DNA of 64,000 bases from Chryseobacterium sp. POL2 (GCF_011058315.1 NZ_CP049298.1:310001-374000), one strand, 5' to 3'; shown: positions 1 to 8,771, counted from the first letter of the stretch. Numbers and translations: made by a program. The notes: generated from the letters alone by a model not told the origin.

Positions 1-418
1 CATCCAATACCAAAGTTTCTATAGTTTTTGGATTAAAATTTTGATTCCGAATATGAAATGCAATTCGTCCAGGCGTCCCAACCAAAACTGCTGGCGGCTC
101 GATAAAATTGTTCTCTTCAATCTTGACAGCGTGTCCGCCATAACAAGAATTGACTTTAAAACCGGTTCCCATACTTTTGAAAACCTGTTCAATTTGCAGA
201 GCCAATTCTCTGGAAGGCGCCATGATAAGTGCTTGTACGCCTTTTTTGTCTTTTTTTAGATTTCGTAAAATCGGGAACAAAAAGGCTAAGGTTTTTCCAG
301 AACCTGTGGGAGAAAGTAAGACTAAATCTTGATGTTTGTCGCTGGTTTTGTAAGCTGCATGTTGCATGGTATTGAGCGACTCAATCTGTAGTTTAGCTAA
401 AATAGTATCGATTTGCAT
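1..418 (-). CDS. DEAD/DEAH-box RNA helicase, N-terminal part (runs off window)
   Basis: The first 139 codons are visible; the rest lies beyond the left edge. The reverse-strand translation carries a Walker A motif SPTGSGKT near residues 36-43, a motif Ia-like PSRELALQ, a GG motif and motif Ib-like GTPGRI, in the order and spacing of DEAD-box helicases. Family members unwind RNA with ATP during ribosome assembly or mRNA turnover; the exact subfamily cannot be told from the N-terminus. ATG at 418-416 is the start. A -7 box (TAACTTTG, 423-430) ends only four bases before it, so the transcript may be leaderless. Confidence 0.85.
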   Translation of the reverse strand, partial: MQIDTILAKLQIESLNTMQHAAYKTSDKHQDLVLLSPTGSGKTLAFLFPILRNLKKDKKGVQALIMAPSRELALQIEQVFKSMGTGFKVNSCYGGHAVKIEENNFIEPPAVLVGTPGRIAFHIRNQNFNPKTIETLVLD

Positions 419-422
419 TTTG

Positions 423-430
423 CAAAGTTA
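423..430 (-). promoter_or_regulatory. -7 box TAACTTTG of the helicase gene, adjacent to ATG
   Basis: On the minus strand TAACTTTG matches the Bacteroidota -7 consensus TAnnTTTG. Exactly four bases (CAAA) separate it from the ATG at 418, which places transcription start at or next to the start codon. Confidence 0.55.
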
Positions 431-568
431 ATCTAAAGCAAGAGTCAATAAAAATTAATTTTATTTTTAAGTTCTGTCATATTAAACAGAAATGGACATA
501 GGCGTAAAAAAATAAATTTAGTTTTCAATTAAATTACTATTTTAGGGACTTTATTTAAAACAAAAAAT

Positions 569-1999
569 TTGGAGACACAACAACAAACTACAGAATCTAA
601 AACCGAATTAAAACGCGGGCTTAAAAATCGTCATATTCAATTGATTGCTTTGGGAGGCGCGATTGGTACAGGATTATTTCTTGGTATTGGCCCGGCCGCG
701 GTTTTAGCAGGTCCATCTGTAATTTTGGGATATGCCGTTGCAGGACTTATCGCATTTTTTATTATGCGACAATTAGGAGAAATGGTTGTTCAGGAACCTG
801 TATCTGGGAGTTTTAGTCATTTCGCGTACAAGTATTGGGGAAGTTTTGCCGGTTTTGCTTCTGGCTGGAATTATTGGTTGTTGTACATTCTCGTAAGTAT
901 GGCAGAGTTGACCGCTATTGGAGTATATGTACAGTTTTGGTGGCCCGAGATTCCGTTGTGGGTATCAAGTTTGTTTTTCTTTTTTGTTATTAATGCCCTT
1001 AACTTAGCTTCTGTAAAAGTGTATGGTGAAGCAGAATTTTGGTTCTCTATTGTTAAAGTTGTTGCGATTATAGCGATGATTATTTTTGGAAGTTATTTGT
1101 TGTTAAGTGGAACAGGAGGCGAGGATGCCAAAGTCTCAAACCTTTGGAACAACGGTGGATTTTTCCCAAAAGGTTGGATAGATTCTGACGGGCAAGGTGG
1201 ATTTGTGGGACTTTTGGCGGCTATGGCATTGATTATGTTTTCGTTTGGCGGTTTGGAGCTTGTCGGCATTACTGCTGCAGAAGCCGAAAATCCTGAGAAA
1301 AATATTCCTAAAGCGACCAATCAAGTTATCTATAGAATTTTGATTTTCTATGTTGGTGCGTTAATTATTTTGTTTTCGTTGTCACCTTGGGAAAAAATTA
1401 CGGCCGGAAGTAGTCCTTTCGTTATGGTTTTTGAACGACTAAATGGTTTCCAATTAGATGTGTTTGGGACGACCATTTATTTTACAAAACTCATTGCTAA
1501 TGTTCTTAATATTATTGTTTTAACAGCGGCGCTATCTGTTTATAATAGTAGTGTTTACAGTAATAGTCGCATGTTATTCGGGCTTGCAGAACAAGGAAAT
1601 GCCCCGAAGTTTTTAACCAGATTAAACAAAAGTCATGTTCCTGTGATGGCGATTTTGGTATCGGCCGCTTTTGCTGCAATCTGTATCGTTATTAATAAAT
1701 TAATTCCAGAAGAAGCATTAGAGATATTGATGTCTTTGGTCGTTTCTTGTTTGGTGATTAACTGGATTATGATTAGCTACACACATCTTAAATTCAAGCA
1801 AGCGCAGAAAGGTGAAAAAACAAAGTTTCCAAGTTTTGCATATCCTTTGACCAATTATATTTGTTTGGTTTTCTTATTCGGGGTTCTGGTAATTATGTGG
1901 TTTACAGGACTTAAAATTTCAGTGGAATTAATTCCGATTTGGCTCATATTTTTATACTTATGTTATTTGGGAGTGAAGCGTTATAAAAGAGGAAATTAA
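569..1999 (+). CDS. Amino-acid permease, APC superfamily (AAT family)
   Basis: A 476-residue polytopic inner-membrane protein with about 12 hydrophobic segments. The N-terminus LKRGLKNRHIQLIALGG followed by AIGTGLFLGIG (residues 31-41) is the signature of proton-coupled amino-acid permeases such as CycA, AroP and ProY. The TM6 region carries the FGGLELVGITAAEAENPEKN pattern. Substrate specificity is not evident. The start is TTG at 569: no in-frame ATG lies upstream, and the next in-frame ATG falls inside TM2, so TTG is needed to keep the conserved N-terminus. Ecotin follows 48 bp downstream on the same strand. Confidence 0.9.
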   Translation: METQQQTTESKTELKRGLKNRHIQLIALGGAIGTGLFLGIGPAAVLAGPSVILGYAVAGLIAFFIMRQLGEMVVQEPVSGSFSHFAYKYWGSFAGFASGWNYWLLYILVSMAELTAIGVYVQFWWPEIPLWVSSLFFFFVINALNLASVKVYGEAEFWFSIVKVVAIIAMIIFGSYLLLSGTGGEDAKVSNLWNNGGFFPKGWIDSDGQGGFVGLLAAMALIMFSFGGLELVGITAAEAENPEKNIPKATNQVIYRILIFYVGALIILFSLSPWEKITAGSSPFVMVFERLNGFQLDVFGTTIYFTKLIANVLNIIVLTAALSVYNSSVYSNSRMLFGLAEQGNAPKFLTRLNKSHVPVMAILVSAAFAAICIVINKLIPEEALEILMSLVVSCLVINWIMISYTHLKFKQAQKGEKTKFPSFAYPLTNYICLVFLFGVLVIMWFTGLKISVELIPIWLIFLYLCYLGVKRYKRGN

Positions 2000-2047
2000 A
2001 CAATTGTTTGGTATAGAACTTGCCACTAAAACCGAAATTTAAAGTTT

Positions 2048-2545
2048 ATGAAAAAATTAATGGCGGTGAGCCTTTTTACTGGTGCAATTTTAATAAGCGG
2101 AACTTTTTCTGCACAAAATACAATGAAAGTAGATATTACACCTTTTCCAAAAGCTGAAAAAGGGATGAAGCAAGTGGTGATAGAAGTGCCACATTCTGAA
2201 AATGATATCAATAAAAAACTTGAAATTTTTGTTGGTAAAACCATGCAGACAGATGGTTGTAACAAAATTTGGTTATCTGGAGAATTCTCAACTTCGGAGC
2301 TGAAAGGTTGGGGGTATAATTATTTAACCTTCAAAACAGATGGTGCAACGCCTTCAACGATGATGGCTTGTCCTAATGCAAAACCAAAAAATGAATTTGT
2401 TAAATCTAAAGGTTACTTTACAGATTATAACGGAAGAATGCCGATTGTACTTTATATTCCAGATGGTTACGAAGCCAAATTCAGAATTTACAAAGCAGAA
2501 CGCGAGCTTTACAAAGCACAAGAAATCATGACAAAATCTAAATAA
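2048..2545 (+). CDS. eco: Ecotin, periplasmic serine-protease inhibitor
   Basis: 165 residues with a signal peptide (about residues 1-22, ending FSA-Q). The mature part aligns with E. coli ecotin from memory: PFPKAEKGMKQVVIEV, KGWGYNYLTF, STMMACPNAK, MPIVLYIPDG and YKAERELYKA. The reactive-loop pair Met105-Met106 matches P1 Met84/P1' Met85. Cys71 and Cys108 are 37 residues apart, the same spacing as the E. coli Cys50-Cys87 disulfide. Ecotin dimers block trypsin-, chymotrypsin- and elastase-like proteases, usually as protection from host or predator enzymes. A terminator follows at 2550-2588. Confidence 0.92.
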   Translation: MKKLMAVSLFTGAILISGTFSAQNTMKVDITPFPKAEKGMKQVVIEVPHSENDINKKLEIFVGKTMQTDGCNKIWLSGEFSTSELKGWGYNYLTFKTDGATPSTMMACPNAKPKNEFVKSKGYFTDYNGRMPIVLYIPDGYEAKFRIYKAERELYKAQEIMTKSK

Positions 2546-2549
2546 ATTA

Positions 2550-2588
2550 ATAAAAGAGTTTCAACATTTGTTGAAGCTCTTTTTATTT
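2550..2588. terminator. Bidirectional terminator between ecotin and thioesterase genes
   Basis: AAAAGAG and TTCAACA arms pair with TGTTGAA and CTCTTTTT around a TTT loop, with T-runs on both strands. It serves the convergent genes ending at 2545 (+) and 2583 (-). Confidence 0.75.
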
Positions 2589-3002
2589 TAAACGCATCAT
2601 GGTTACAAGAGAAGTGGCAACATGCGACTCTTTTCCGTTGTCACTGATGCAATAGATTTCCGTACGGATAACACTGATACTTTTTCCGCCTTTCACCACA
2701 TAGGATTTACTTAGTAAAGCTTCACCAATTGCAGGTCTCAGATAATTAACTTTTAGTTCTACGGTCACAACATAGCAATCGTCTTCGTAATGACTAACAG
2801 CAGCATAACCAGACGACACATCAACCAATGAAGCCATCATTGCACCGTTGAACATGCCCGCTTTGCGCGTCATCATCTCTTGTTTCGGGATTTTTATCGA
2901 TATAAAATCCTTGTCAAGCTTTTCTAAGTTTGCTTTGTAAAATTTGAGCGTTTCCGAATTGTTAAAACTTTTTTCTATAAGTTGTCGTTTCTCAGCTGTC
3001 AT
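2583..3002 (-). CDS. PaaI-like / DUF4442 hotdog-fold thioesterase
   Basis: 139 residues. The central GMFNGAMMASLVDVSSGYA stretch is the hotdog helix typical of PaaI/YiiD-type acyl-CoA thioesterases, followed by beta strands VTVELKVNYLRPA and a C-terminal VATSLVTMMRLK strand. Probably a cytosolic acyl-CoA thioesterase of unknown substrate. It stands alone, convergent with ecotin and divergent from topB. The -7 box TAAATTTG (3007-3014) lies four bases before ATG, so the mRNA is predicted to have almost no leader. Confidence 0.8.
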   Translation of the reverse strand: MTAEKRQLIEKSFNNSETLKFYKANLEKLDKDFISIKIPKQEMMTRKAGMFNGAMMASLVDVSSGYAAVSHYEDDCYVVTVELKVNYLRPAIGEALLSKSYVVKGGKSISVIRTEIYCISDNGKESHVATSLVTMMRLK

Positions 3003-3006
3003 TTTA

Positions 3007-3014
3007 CAAATTTA
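3007..3014 (-). promoter_or_regulatory. -7 box TAAATTTG of the thioesterase gene, adjacent to ATG
   Basis: A perfect TAnnTTTG on the minus strand. TAAA then ATG at 3002 follow directly, the same four-base geometry as at 423 and 12974. Confidence 0.6.
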
Positions 3015-3148
3015 GTTTTTAAATTTAATTCTAGACAATTGATTTTTCCAACAAAGATCTTTAATAAAAAATTTAAAACTAAAGCAAATTGTCTTTTAAC
3101 TAAAAATTGTCGAAGTTTGTAAAACTTTCAAAAAATGAAGTGGTTCCT

Positions 3149-5257
3149 ATGAAATTGTGTATTGCCGAAAAACCAAGTGTTGCCCGAGATATTGCCAAAG
3201 TATTGGGCGCAGATATGCCCAAACAAGGCTATTACGAAGGTAATGGTTATTGTGTGACATGGACATTTGGTCACCTTTGCACCCTCAAAGAACCGCAAGA
3301 TTACAGCCCACATTACAAATCTTGGGATTTAATTTTTCTTCCCATTATTCCACAGAATTTTGGAATTAAACTAATCCAAAATCCAGGCGTAGAAAAACAA
3401 TTCCGAACCATAGAAAAATTAGTTGAAGAATGCGACGAAGTCATCAACTGCGGGGATGCTGGACAAGAAGGAGAGTTGATACAACGTTGGGTTTTGCAAA
3501 AAGCAAAATGTAACAAACCGATGAAGCGCCTTTGGATTTCGTCTTTGACAGAAGATGCTATTAAAGATGGTTTCTCGAATTTGAAATCTGCAGACGATTA
3601 CAAAAATCTATATTTAGCAGGAAATGCACGCGCCATTGGCGATTGGCTTTTAGGCATAAATGCTACCCGACTTTTCACAAAAAAATATGGCGGAAACAAA
3701 GCAGTTTTGTCCATAGGTCGCGTCCAGACGCCAACTTTAGCGATGTTGGTACAGCGTCAAAAAGAGATTGATGCTTTCCAAACAGAAGAATATTGGGAGC
3801 TGAAAACGAAATATAGAGAAGTCGTTTTTAATGCCGCTATCGATCGTTTAAAAACTTTGGACAAAGCCGAAAAAGGTTTAGAATATCTCAAACAACATTT
3901 GTTTGAAATCATAGCTTTTGAGATTAAAGAAGGACGAGAAAAAAATCCACGTTTATTTGATTTGACGGCGCTTCAGGTTGAGGCTAACAAAAAATATGGC
4001 TTTTCTGCTGAGAATACGCTGAAATATATCCAGAGTCTTTACGAGAAAAAACACACGACTTACCCCAGAGTTGATACGACTTATCTTTCGGAAAATTTGT
4101 ACCCAAAAATTGCTGGGATTTTAGCATCGATGAAGTTTTATGCTGAATGGACTGCGCCTTTATTATCGCAAGCAATTCCGAAATCAAAAGCGGTTTTTGA
4201 TGATTCTAAAGTGACGGATCACCACGCGATTATTCCGACAGAAATTCCACCGAGTTCCAATCTTAGCAAGGAAGAAAAGCTGATTTATGATTTGATAGCA
4301 AAACGTTTTATTGCTGTATTCTATCCAGAATGTAAAATCTCGAACACTTTGGTAGAAGCGCAAGTAGGAACAATCCCTTTCAAAGCTTCGGGAAAACAAA
4401 TTTTGGAACTTGGCTGGCGCGAAGTTTATGCAAAAGACAAAAAAGACGATTCTGAAAAAAAAGATAAAGACGAAGAACAAGCAATTCCGAGTTTTGAAAT
4501 AGGAGAGAAAGGTGAGCACGAACCTTTGATCCATCAAGGGAAAACAAGTCCACCCAAAGCTTATACAGAGGCAACTTTGCTACGTGCTATGGAAACTGCG
4601 GGTAAGCAAGTCGAAGATGAAGAGCTTCGCGAAATGCTCAAAAATAATGGTATCGGACGACCTTCTACAAGAGCCAATATCATCGAAACTTTGTTTAAAA
4701 GAAAATATATTGATCGTAAAAAGAAAAATATTTTTGCAACTTCAGTCGGTATAGAACTCATTGATACCATTGAAGACGAACTCCTCAAAAGCCCTGAATT
4801 AACAGGAGAATGGGAGTTTAAACTTCGTAAAATCGAACGTGGCGAATATGAAGCCAATCATTTTAAAGATGAACTGATCCAGATGGTGACCAATCTTACC
4901 AGAAAAGTTATTCACGAAAAACCGAAAGTAATTGTTCATCAGGATGCTATTGAAGTTAAAGAGAAGAAAGAACGCGCACCAAGAAAACCGACAGTCATTA
5001 TTTGGGAAGAAGAAAATTGTCCAAAATGTAAGGCGAATAAGTTGATGAAGGGCAAAACTGCAATTGGCTGTTCGGATTATAAAGCTTGTGGTTTCAAAGT
5101 TCCGTTTGACGTTTTTGGAAAAAAATTAAATGAAAAGCAGATTTTTGATTTAGTGAAAAAAGGAAAAACATCGAAACTAAAAGGTTTCACTTCTCACCCA
5201 AATACGATACAAGAAGGTAGTTTGAGTTTTAATGATAATTTTGAAATAATTCTATAG
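3149..5257 (+). CDS. topB: DNA topoisomerase III (type IA)
   Basis: 702 residues from ATG 3149, where MKLCIAEKPSVARDIAKVLG matches the conserved TOPRIM N-terminus. An in-frame TTG at 3107 would add 14 unconserved residues and is rejected. The acidic TOPRIM stretch GDAGQEGELIQRW follows, then SIGRVQTPTLAMLV and the active-site segment TTYPRVDTTYLSE with catalytic Tyr305. The C-terminus carries a zinc-ribbon-like CPKCKANKLMKG...GCSDYKACGF. It relaxes and decatenates negatively supercoiled or single-stranded DNA during replication and recombination. Its stop codon is followed immediately by the ATG of the next gene. Confidence 0.93.
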   Translation: MKLCIAEKPSVARDIAKVLGADMPKQGYYEGNGYCVTWTFGHLCTLKEPQDYSPHYKSWDLIFLPIIPQNFGIKLIQNPGVEKQFRTIEKLVEECDEVINCGDAGQEGELIQRWVLQKAKCNKPMKRLWISSLTEDAIKDGFSNLKSADDYKNLYLAGNARAIGDWLLGINATRLFTKKYGGNKAVLSIGRVQTPTLAMLVQRQKEIDAFQTEEYWELKTKYREVVFNAAIDRLKTLDKAEKGLEYLKQHLFEIIAFEIKEGREKNPRLFDLTALQVEANKKYGFSAENTLKYIQSLYEKKHTTYPRVDTTYLSENLYPKIAGILASMKFYAEWTAPLLSQAIPKSKAVFDDSKVTDHHAIIPTEIPPSSNLSKEEKLIYDLIAKRFIAVFYPECKISNTLVEAQVGTIPFKASGKQILELGWREVYAKDKKDDSEKKDKDEEQAIPSFEIGEKGEHEPLIHQGKTSPPKAYTEATLLRAMETAGKQVEDEELREMLKNNGIGRPSTRANIIETLFKRKYIDRKKKNIFATSVGIELIDTIEDELLKSPELTGEWEFKLRKIERGEYEANHFKDELIQMVTNLTRKVIHEKPKVIVHQDAIEVKEKKERAPRKPTVIIWEEENCPKCKANKLMKGKTAIGCSDYKACGFKVPFDVFGKKLNEKQIFDLVKKGKTSKLKGFTSHPNTIQEGSLSFNDNFEIIL

Positions 5258-5692
5258 ATGATGAAAATTCCAAAAGAAAAGTACGGGCTCTTGGCGAGCA
5301 TTATTTGTTTTGTACTGAGTTTAATATTGCCAGTTTATCTAAGATTTCCGTTAAACACGACGACTTCTGGCTATGGTCTAGAAGGTTTTGGATACGAGTT
5401 TTTAACATTGGGCTGGATAATGCTTTTGGAGTATGTTCCAGATTTTATTGTGTGGTTTTCCAACATCACTTTGGTTTTGTCTTGGCTATTTTATAAGAAG
5501 AAAATTTCTAATTATTTCGCCTATTTTTCAGCCGGAATGATGTCGCTTTACTTTTTAGATTATCTATTAAATTTAGAAATTTTCGAAATTGTATATCATC
5601 AATATTGGCCTTGTGGCTTGTTGTTTTGGGTCGCTTCTGGCGTGTTGATGGCGATATTTAGTTTTAAAAAGACAAAAGCTTTAAATAAATAA
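5258..5692 (+). CDS. Small membrane protein of unknown function
   Basis: 144 residues with about four hydrophobic segments: LLASIICFVLSLILPVY, a second around LGWIMLLEYV/FIVWFSNITLVL, YFAYFSAGMMSLYFLDYLL and CGLLFWVASGVLMAIF. I do not recognise the family. The ATG (5258, doubled as ATGATG) abuts the topB stop codon with no spacer, so translation is probably coupled to topB. It ends 3 bp from the convergent cobC. Confidence 0.7.
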   Translation: MMKIPKEKYGLLASIICFVLSLILPVYLRFPLNTTTSGYGLEGFGYEFLTLGWIMLLEYVPDFIVWFSNITLVLSWLFYKKKISNYFAYFSAGMMSLYFLDYLLNLEIFEIVYHQYWPCGLLFWVASGVLMAIFSFKKTKALNK

Positions 5693-5695
5693 AAT

Positions 5696-6250
5696 TTAAA
5701 TAAACCATTGGTCCATTTGCGAGTCATCTTTAAGATCAAACTTATAGACTTTTCCAAAACCAACCTGAATTTTAAAAATATTTTCCAAAGGAATTTGTAA
5801 CATATTTGCAATCATACAACGGATGACGCCAGCATGCGCGACAACCACAATATCTTGATCGTCTAACAATCTTAATGTGTTAAAAAAATGGCCAGTACGT
5901 TCAAACAATTCCAGAAGGTTTTCGCCATGAGTAGGGCGTTCGGTTACGAAATTTTCACTCCATATTTTTAGTTCGTTTTCTGGAATCTCTTGCCACAGTT
6001 GACCTTCCCAATCTCCAAAATTAAGTTCGAGTAAAGCTTTATCGGTTTTATATTTAGGATCAAGAAATTTAGCAAAAGCTGTACAACGTTGGCTAGGACT
6101 ACTGTAAACAAGATCAATTTTTTTGGGAAGCAGTCGTTTTAGTTTCGCAAATTCCTTTTCAAAATTTTTCTTCAGAGGCACGTCCAATTGCCCATAACAA
6201 GTCCCTTTCGGAATATCCACTTCGGTGTGACGTACTATATATATTGACAT
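5696..6250 (-). CDS. cobC: Alpha-ribazole phosphatase / histidine phosphatase family protein
   Basis: 184 residues from ATG 6250. The N-terminus MSIYIVRHTEVDIPKGTCYG carries the phosphohistidine motif RH (Arg7-His8). VYSSPSQRCTAFA and VVAHAGVIRCMIANML supply the other phosphate-pocket residues of the histidine phosphatase superfamily. Its position after cobT and cobS supports removal of the 5'-phosphate from alpha-ribazole phosphate or cobalamin phosphate. The first 16 bp overlap the end of cobS, which suggests translational coupling. Open frame continues upstream of ATG 6250, but the added residues look like the antisense of cobS and lack the family start. Confidence 0.88.
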   Translation of the reverse strand: MSIYIVRHTEVDIPKGTCYGQLDVPLKKNFEKEFAKLKRLLPKKIDLVYSSPSQRCTAFAKFLDPKYKTDKALLELNFGDWEGQLWQEIPENELKIWSENFVTERPTHGENLLELFERTGHFFNTLRLLDDQDIVVVAHAGVIRCMIANMLQIPLENIFKIQVGFGKVYKFDLKDDSQMDQWFI

Positions 6251-7020
6251 ACTGCAATTATCGTTAATAAAATAAAAATCTCTGCAAACTGTTCTACAGC
6301 GCCGAGGCAATCTCCTGTGAAGCCATCTATCCATTTATTAAAATAATATTTTGAATAGATTATTAATAGCATTAAAACAGGGATTGTCGCTAAAAAATGC
6401 AGGGAGAAAGTTACTAAAAATATCAAGCTAAAACAACCAAAAATGTAAGCGCCAAAAACCTCTTTCCAAGTGAAAGATTTTGCCAATGGTTTGCTCTTAC
6501 TCGTTGCATCTTCGCGAGAATAAGGTATCAAAAAACTTAGCGTAATGCCCGCAGTTCTTGCCAAAGCATGATAACAAATAAAACCAGCAAAAATGAAAAG
6601 CCAATCGCCTTTTGCAAAATTGATAAAAGTGGTCAATGTATAAACTTTTAGACCAAACAGAAAAATCAAAGCCACAGTTCCGTAAGTTCCTAGTCGGCTG
6701 TCTTTCATAATGTCAAGGATTTTTGTTTTGGTCCAACCGCCACCAAAACCATCGAAGACATCTGCAAAACCATCTTCGTGAAAAGCGCCTGTTACCAGAA
6801 CACCTGCCACCAAAGACCATATCACTGCAATCTCTGTAGGGAACAGAAAGCTTGATAATGCAAAAGCCAGAAATGAAATCGCGCCCACTAAAATTCCTAC
6901 CAAAGAAAAATAGCGTGTGCATTGGTTAAGAAGTTTTTCGTCATAGTTTTTGAAACTCGGAATCGGGATTCTGGTAAAAAACATTAATGCCGTTAAAAAA
7001 ATATGGAATTCTCTTTTCAT
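6235..7020 (-). CDS. cobS: Adenosylcobinamide-GDP ribazoletransferase (cobalamin synthase)
   Basis: 261 residues, an integral membrane protein. The conserved motif HEDGFADVFDG (81-91) and DSRLGTYG (107-114) are the CobS signatures, with the acidic residues thought to bind Mg and substrate. Several hydrophobic segments follow. It joins alpha-ribazole (phosphate) to adenosylcobinamide-GDP at the inner membrane. It sits 26 bp downstream of cobT and overlaps cobC, so cobT-cobS-cobC is one transcription unit. Confidence 0.93.
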   Translation of the reverse strand: MKREFHIFLTALMFFTRIPIPSFKNYDEKLLNQCTRYFSLVGILVGAISFLAFALSSFLFPTEIAVIWSLVAGVLVTGAFHEDGFADVFDGFGGGWTKTKILDIMKDSRLGTYGTVALIFLFGLKVYTLTTFINFAKGDWLFIFAGFICYHALARTAGITLSFLIPYSREDATSKSKPLAKSFTWKEVFGAYIFGCFSLIFLVTFSLHFLATIPVLMLLIIYSKYYFNKWIDGFTGDCLGAVEQFAEIFILLTIIAVCQYI

Positions 7021-7046
7021 TTTTAAATTACAATCAAAGCTGTGTA

Positions 7047-8045
7047 TTATTTGTTGCTAACGCCTGCACTTTCGAAACTTGCCATGTCGTTTAAAAAATT
7101 AACCGAAGCCAAAATCAAAGGATAGGCGAGCGCGCAGCCTGTGCCTTCCCCTAATCTTAAATCTAAATCCAGCAAAGCTTTTTCTCCGAAATATTCTAAT
7201 AATAAACGATGCCCAGCTTCTTGACTACGATGACAGAATATGGCATTATTTAATATGTCAGGATTCATTTTGTAAGCTACCAAAAATGCGGCGCTTGCGA
7301 TAAAACCGTCAATCATTAGTAGCATTTTGTTTTCAAAAGCCGATAACATTGCACCAGTCATTTGGGCAACTTCGTAACCTCCGAAAGTTTGTAAAACCTG
7401 TTGTGGATCTTTAATTTCAGCATGGAAATTTTTTGCATTTTGGAGAATTTCAATTTTTTTAAGAACAGCTTGTTCATCAAGACCAGTGCCGCGTCCTACG
7501 CAATTTTCTAAAGGGATATCTGTCAGAGCATTGATAATCATAGATGCCGACGAGGTATTGCCGATGCCCATTTCTCCGAAACCAATAATGTTACAATCGG
7601 ATTTTGCAATCTCGTCTATCATTTGTTGAGAATAGTCGAAACAAGCTTTTAGCTCGTCTTCTGACATGGCTTTGTGCTTTAAAAAGTTTTTGGTTCCTTT
7701 CGCGATTTTGCGATGAAGCAAATTGTCATGGGCTTCAAAATTGCCATTAACACCAGCATCAACAATTTTTAGATTAATATTATTTTGTTTACAAAAAACA
7801 TTGATTGCTGCGCCATCGTTTAGAAAATTAAAAACCATTTGATAGGTTACTTCTGGAGGATATGCGCTGACAGCTTCCTGCGCAATGCCGTGGTCACCAG
7901 CAAACACGATAAGATGTGGATTTTTAAGCTCTGGAGTTAAAGTGTTTTGAGAAGCGCCAATTTTGAAGGCTAGCTGTTCTAATTGTCCTAAAGCGCCTAG
8001 TGGTTTTGTTTTTAAATCTATTTTTTGTTGAAGTTGTTCGAGCAT
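7047..8045 (-). CDS. cobT: Nicotinate-nucleotide--dimethylbenzimidazole phosphoribosyltransferase
   Basis: 332 residues. FAGDHGIAQEAVSAYPPEVT, GFGEMGIGNTSSASMI, GRGTGLDEQAVLKK, GGYEVAQMTGAML and the C-terminal LGEGTGCALA (catalytic Glu about residue 300) are diagnostic for CobT. It makes alpha-ribazole-5'-phosphate from nicotinate mononucleotide and a benzimidazole-type base, activating the lower ligand for cobS. It is the first gene of the cobTSC unit, 72 bp after the YggS-family gene. No cobalamin riboswitch fits in that gap. Confidence 0.95.
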   Translation of the reverse strand: MLEQLQQKIDLKTKPLGALGQLEQLAFKIGASQNTLTPELKNPHLIVFAGDHGIAQEAVSAYPPEVTYQMVFNFLNDGAAINVFCKQNNINLKIVDAGVNGNFEAHDNLLHRKIAKGTKNFLKHKAMSEDELKACFDYSQQMIDEIAKSDCNIIGFGEMGIGNTSSASMIINALTDIPLENCVGRGTGLDEQAVLKKIEILQNAKNFHAEIKDPQQVLQTFGGYEVAQMTGAMLSAFENKMLLMIDGFIASAAFLVAYKMNPDILNNAIFCHRSQEAGHRLLLEYFGEKALLDLDLRLGEGTGCALAYPLILASVNFLNDMASFESAGVSNK

Positions 8046-8117
8046 TTTTTGAAGGTAATTTTGCTAGTCTTAAGTTATTTGTGTTGGATGTTTTTTATTT
8101 TTAAGATTAAAAAAGAA

Positions 8118-8771
8118 TTAATAAATTCTTTGTCCAAAAATGGCTGAGCCGACACGTACAGAATTGGCACCATTCTCAATGGCTAAAGGGAAATCGTCGC
8201 TCATTCCCATGGATAAAATCTCTAGCTTTTTTTGAATAGATAGTTGGTCAAAAAGTCTTTTTAGAAAAGAAAACTCGCGGGCAACTTGTGCTTTGTCATC
8301 TACGAAACTTGCCATACCCATTAATCCAACTATTTCTACATTTGGGAATTCGTCTTGCAAATATTTTAAAAATAATTCTTTAGCTTCTGAAACTTCGAGA
8401 CCTGTTTTGGTGTCTTCTTCAGCGATTTTAACTTGTAGAAGAACTTTTATAATTCGGTTGTTTTTGGCTGCTTGTTTATCTATTTCGGATAAGAGTTTTT
8501 CGCTATCAACACTTTGTATTAAAGCTACAAAAGGTGCGATATATTTAACCTTATTCGTTTGCAAATGTCCGATAAGGTGCCACTGGATATCATCGGGAAG
8601 ATTGGGTTGTTTTTCCGTCATCTCCTGTACTTTGTTTTCACCAAAAATTCGTTGTCCAAGATTATAAATTTCTTGGATTTTTTCAATGGGATGATTTTTG
8701 GAAACCGCTACTAATGTAACATGTTTTGGAAGTTGGTTTTTGATATGTTGATAGTTTTCTGCTAAGCTCAT
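8118..8771 (-). CDS. YggS/PROSC-family PLP homeostasis protein
   Basis: 217 residues with the single-domain alanine-racemase-like barrel of the YggS family. The PLP lysine is Lys25 in VAVSKNHPIEKI. IFGENKVQEM, WHLIGHLQTNKVKYI, LLQVKIAEEDTKTGL, MSDDFPLAIENGANSVRVGS and the terminal AIFGQR are all typical. It binds PLP without known catalysis and buffers free PLP and amino-acid/keto-acid pools. It lies on the same strand just upstream of cobT; a functional link is not implied. Confidence 0.92.
   Translation of the reverse strand: MSLAENYQHIKNQLPKHVTLVAVSKNHPIEKIQEIYNLGQRIFGENKVQEMTEKQPNLPDDIQWHLIGHLQTNKVKYIAPFVALIQSVDSEKLLSEIDKQAAKNNRIIKVLLQVKIAEEDTKTGLEVSEAKELFLKYLQDEFPNVEIVGLMGMASFVDDKAQVAREFSFLKRLFDQLSIQKKLEILSMGMSDDFPLAIENGANSVRVGSAIFGQRIY

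Noticed and set aside
3107-3148. TTG start for topB giving 14 extra residues
   Set aside because: The added residues are not like the conserved type IA N-terminus, which begins precisely at ATG 3149 (MKLCIAEKPSVAR).
4184-4857. Overlapping minus-strand open frames inside topB
   Set aside because: Cys/Phe/Ser-rich shadows of the topB coding strand, with no promoter or family match. The same applies to the many other antisense frames in the window.
6251-6334. Longer N-terminus of cobC
   Set aside because: The Arg-rich extension is the antisense of the cobS 3' end; the histidine-phosphatase fold begins at ATG 6250.
8046-8117. Cobalamin riboswitch upstream of cobT
   Set aside because: Only 72 bases are available and no B12-box-like sequence is present.
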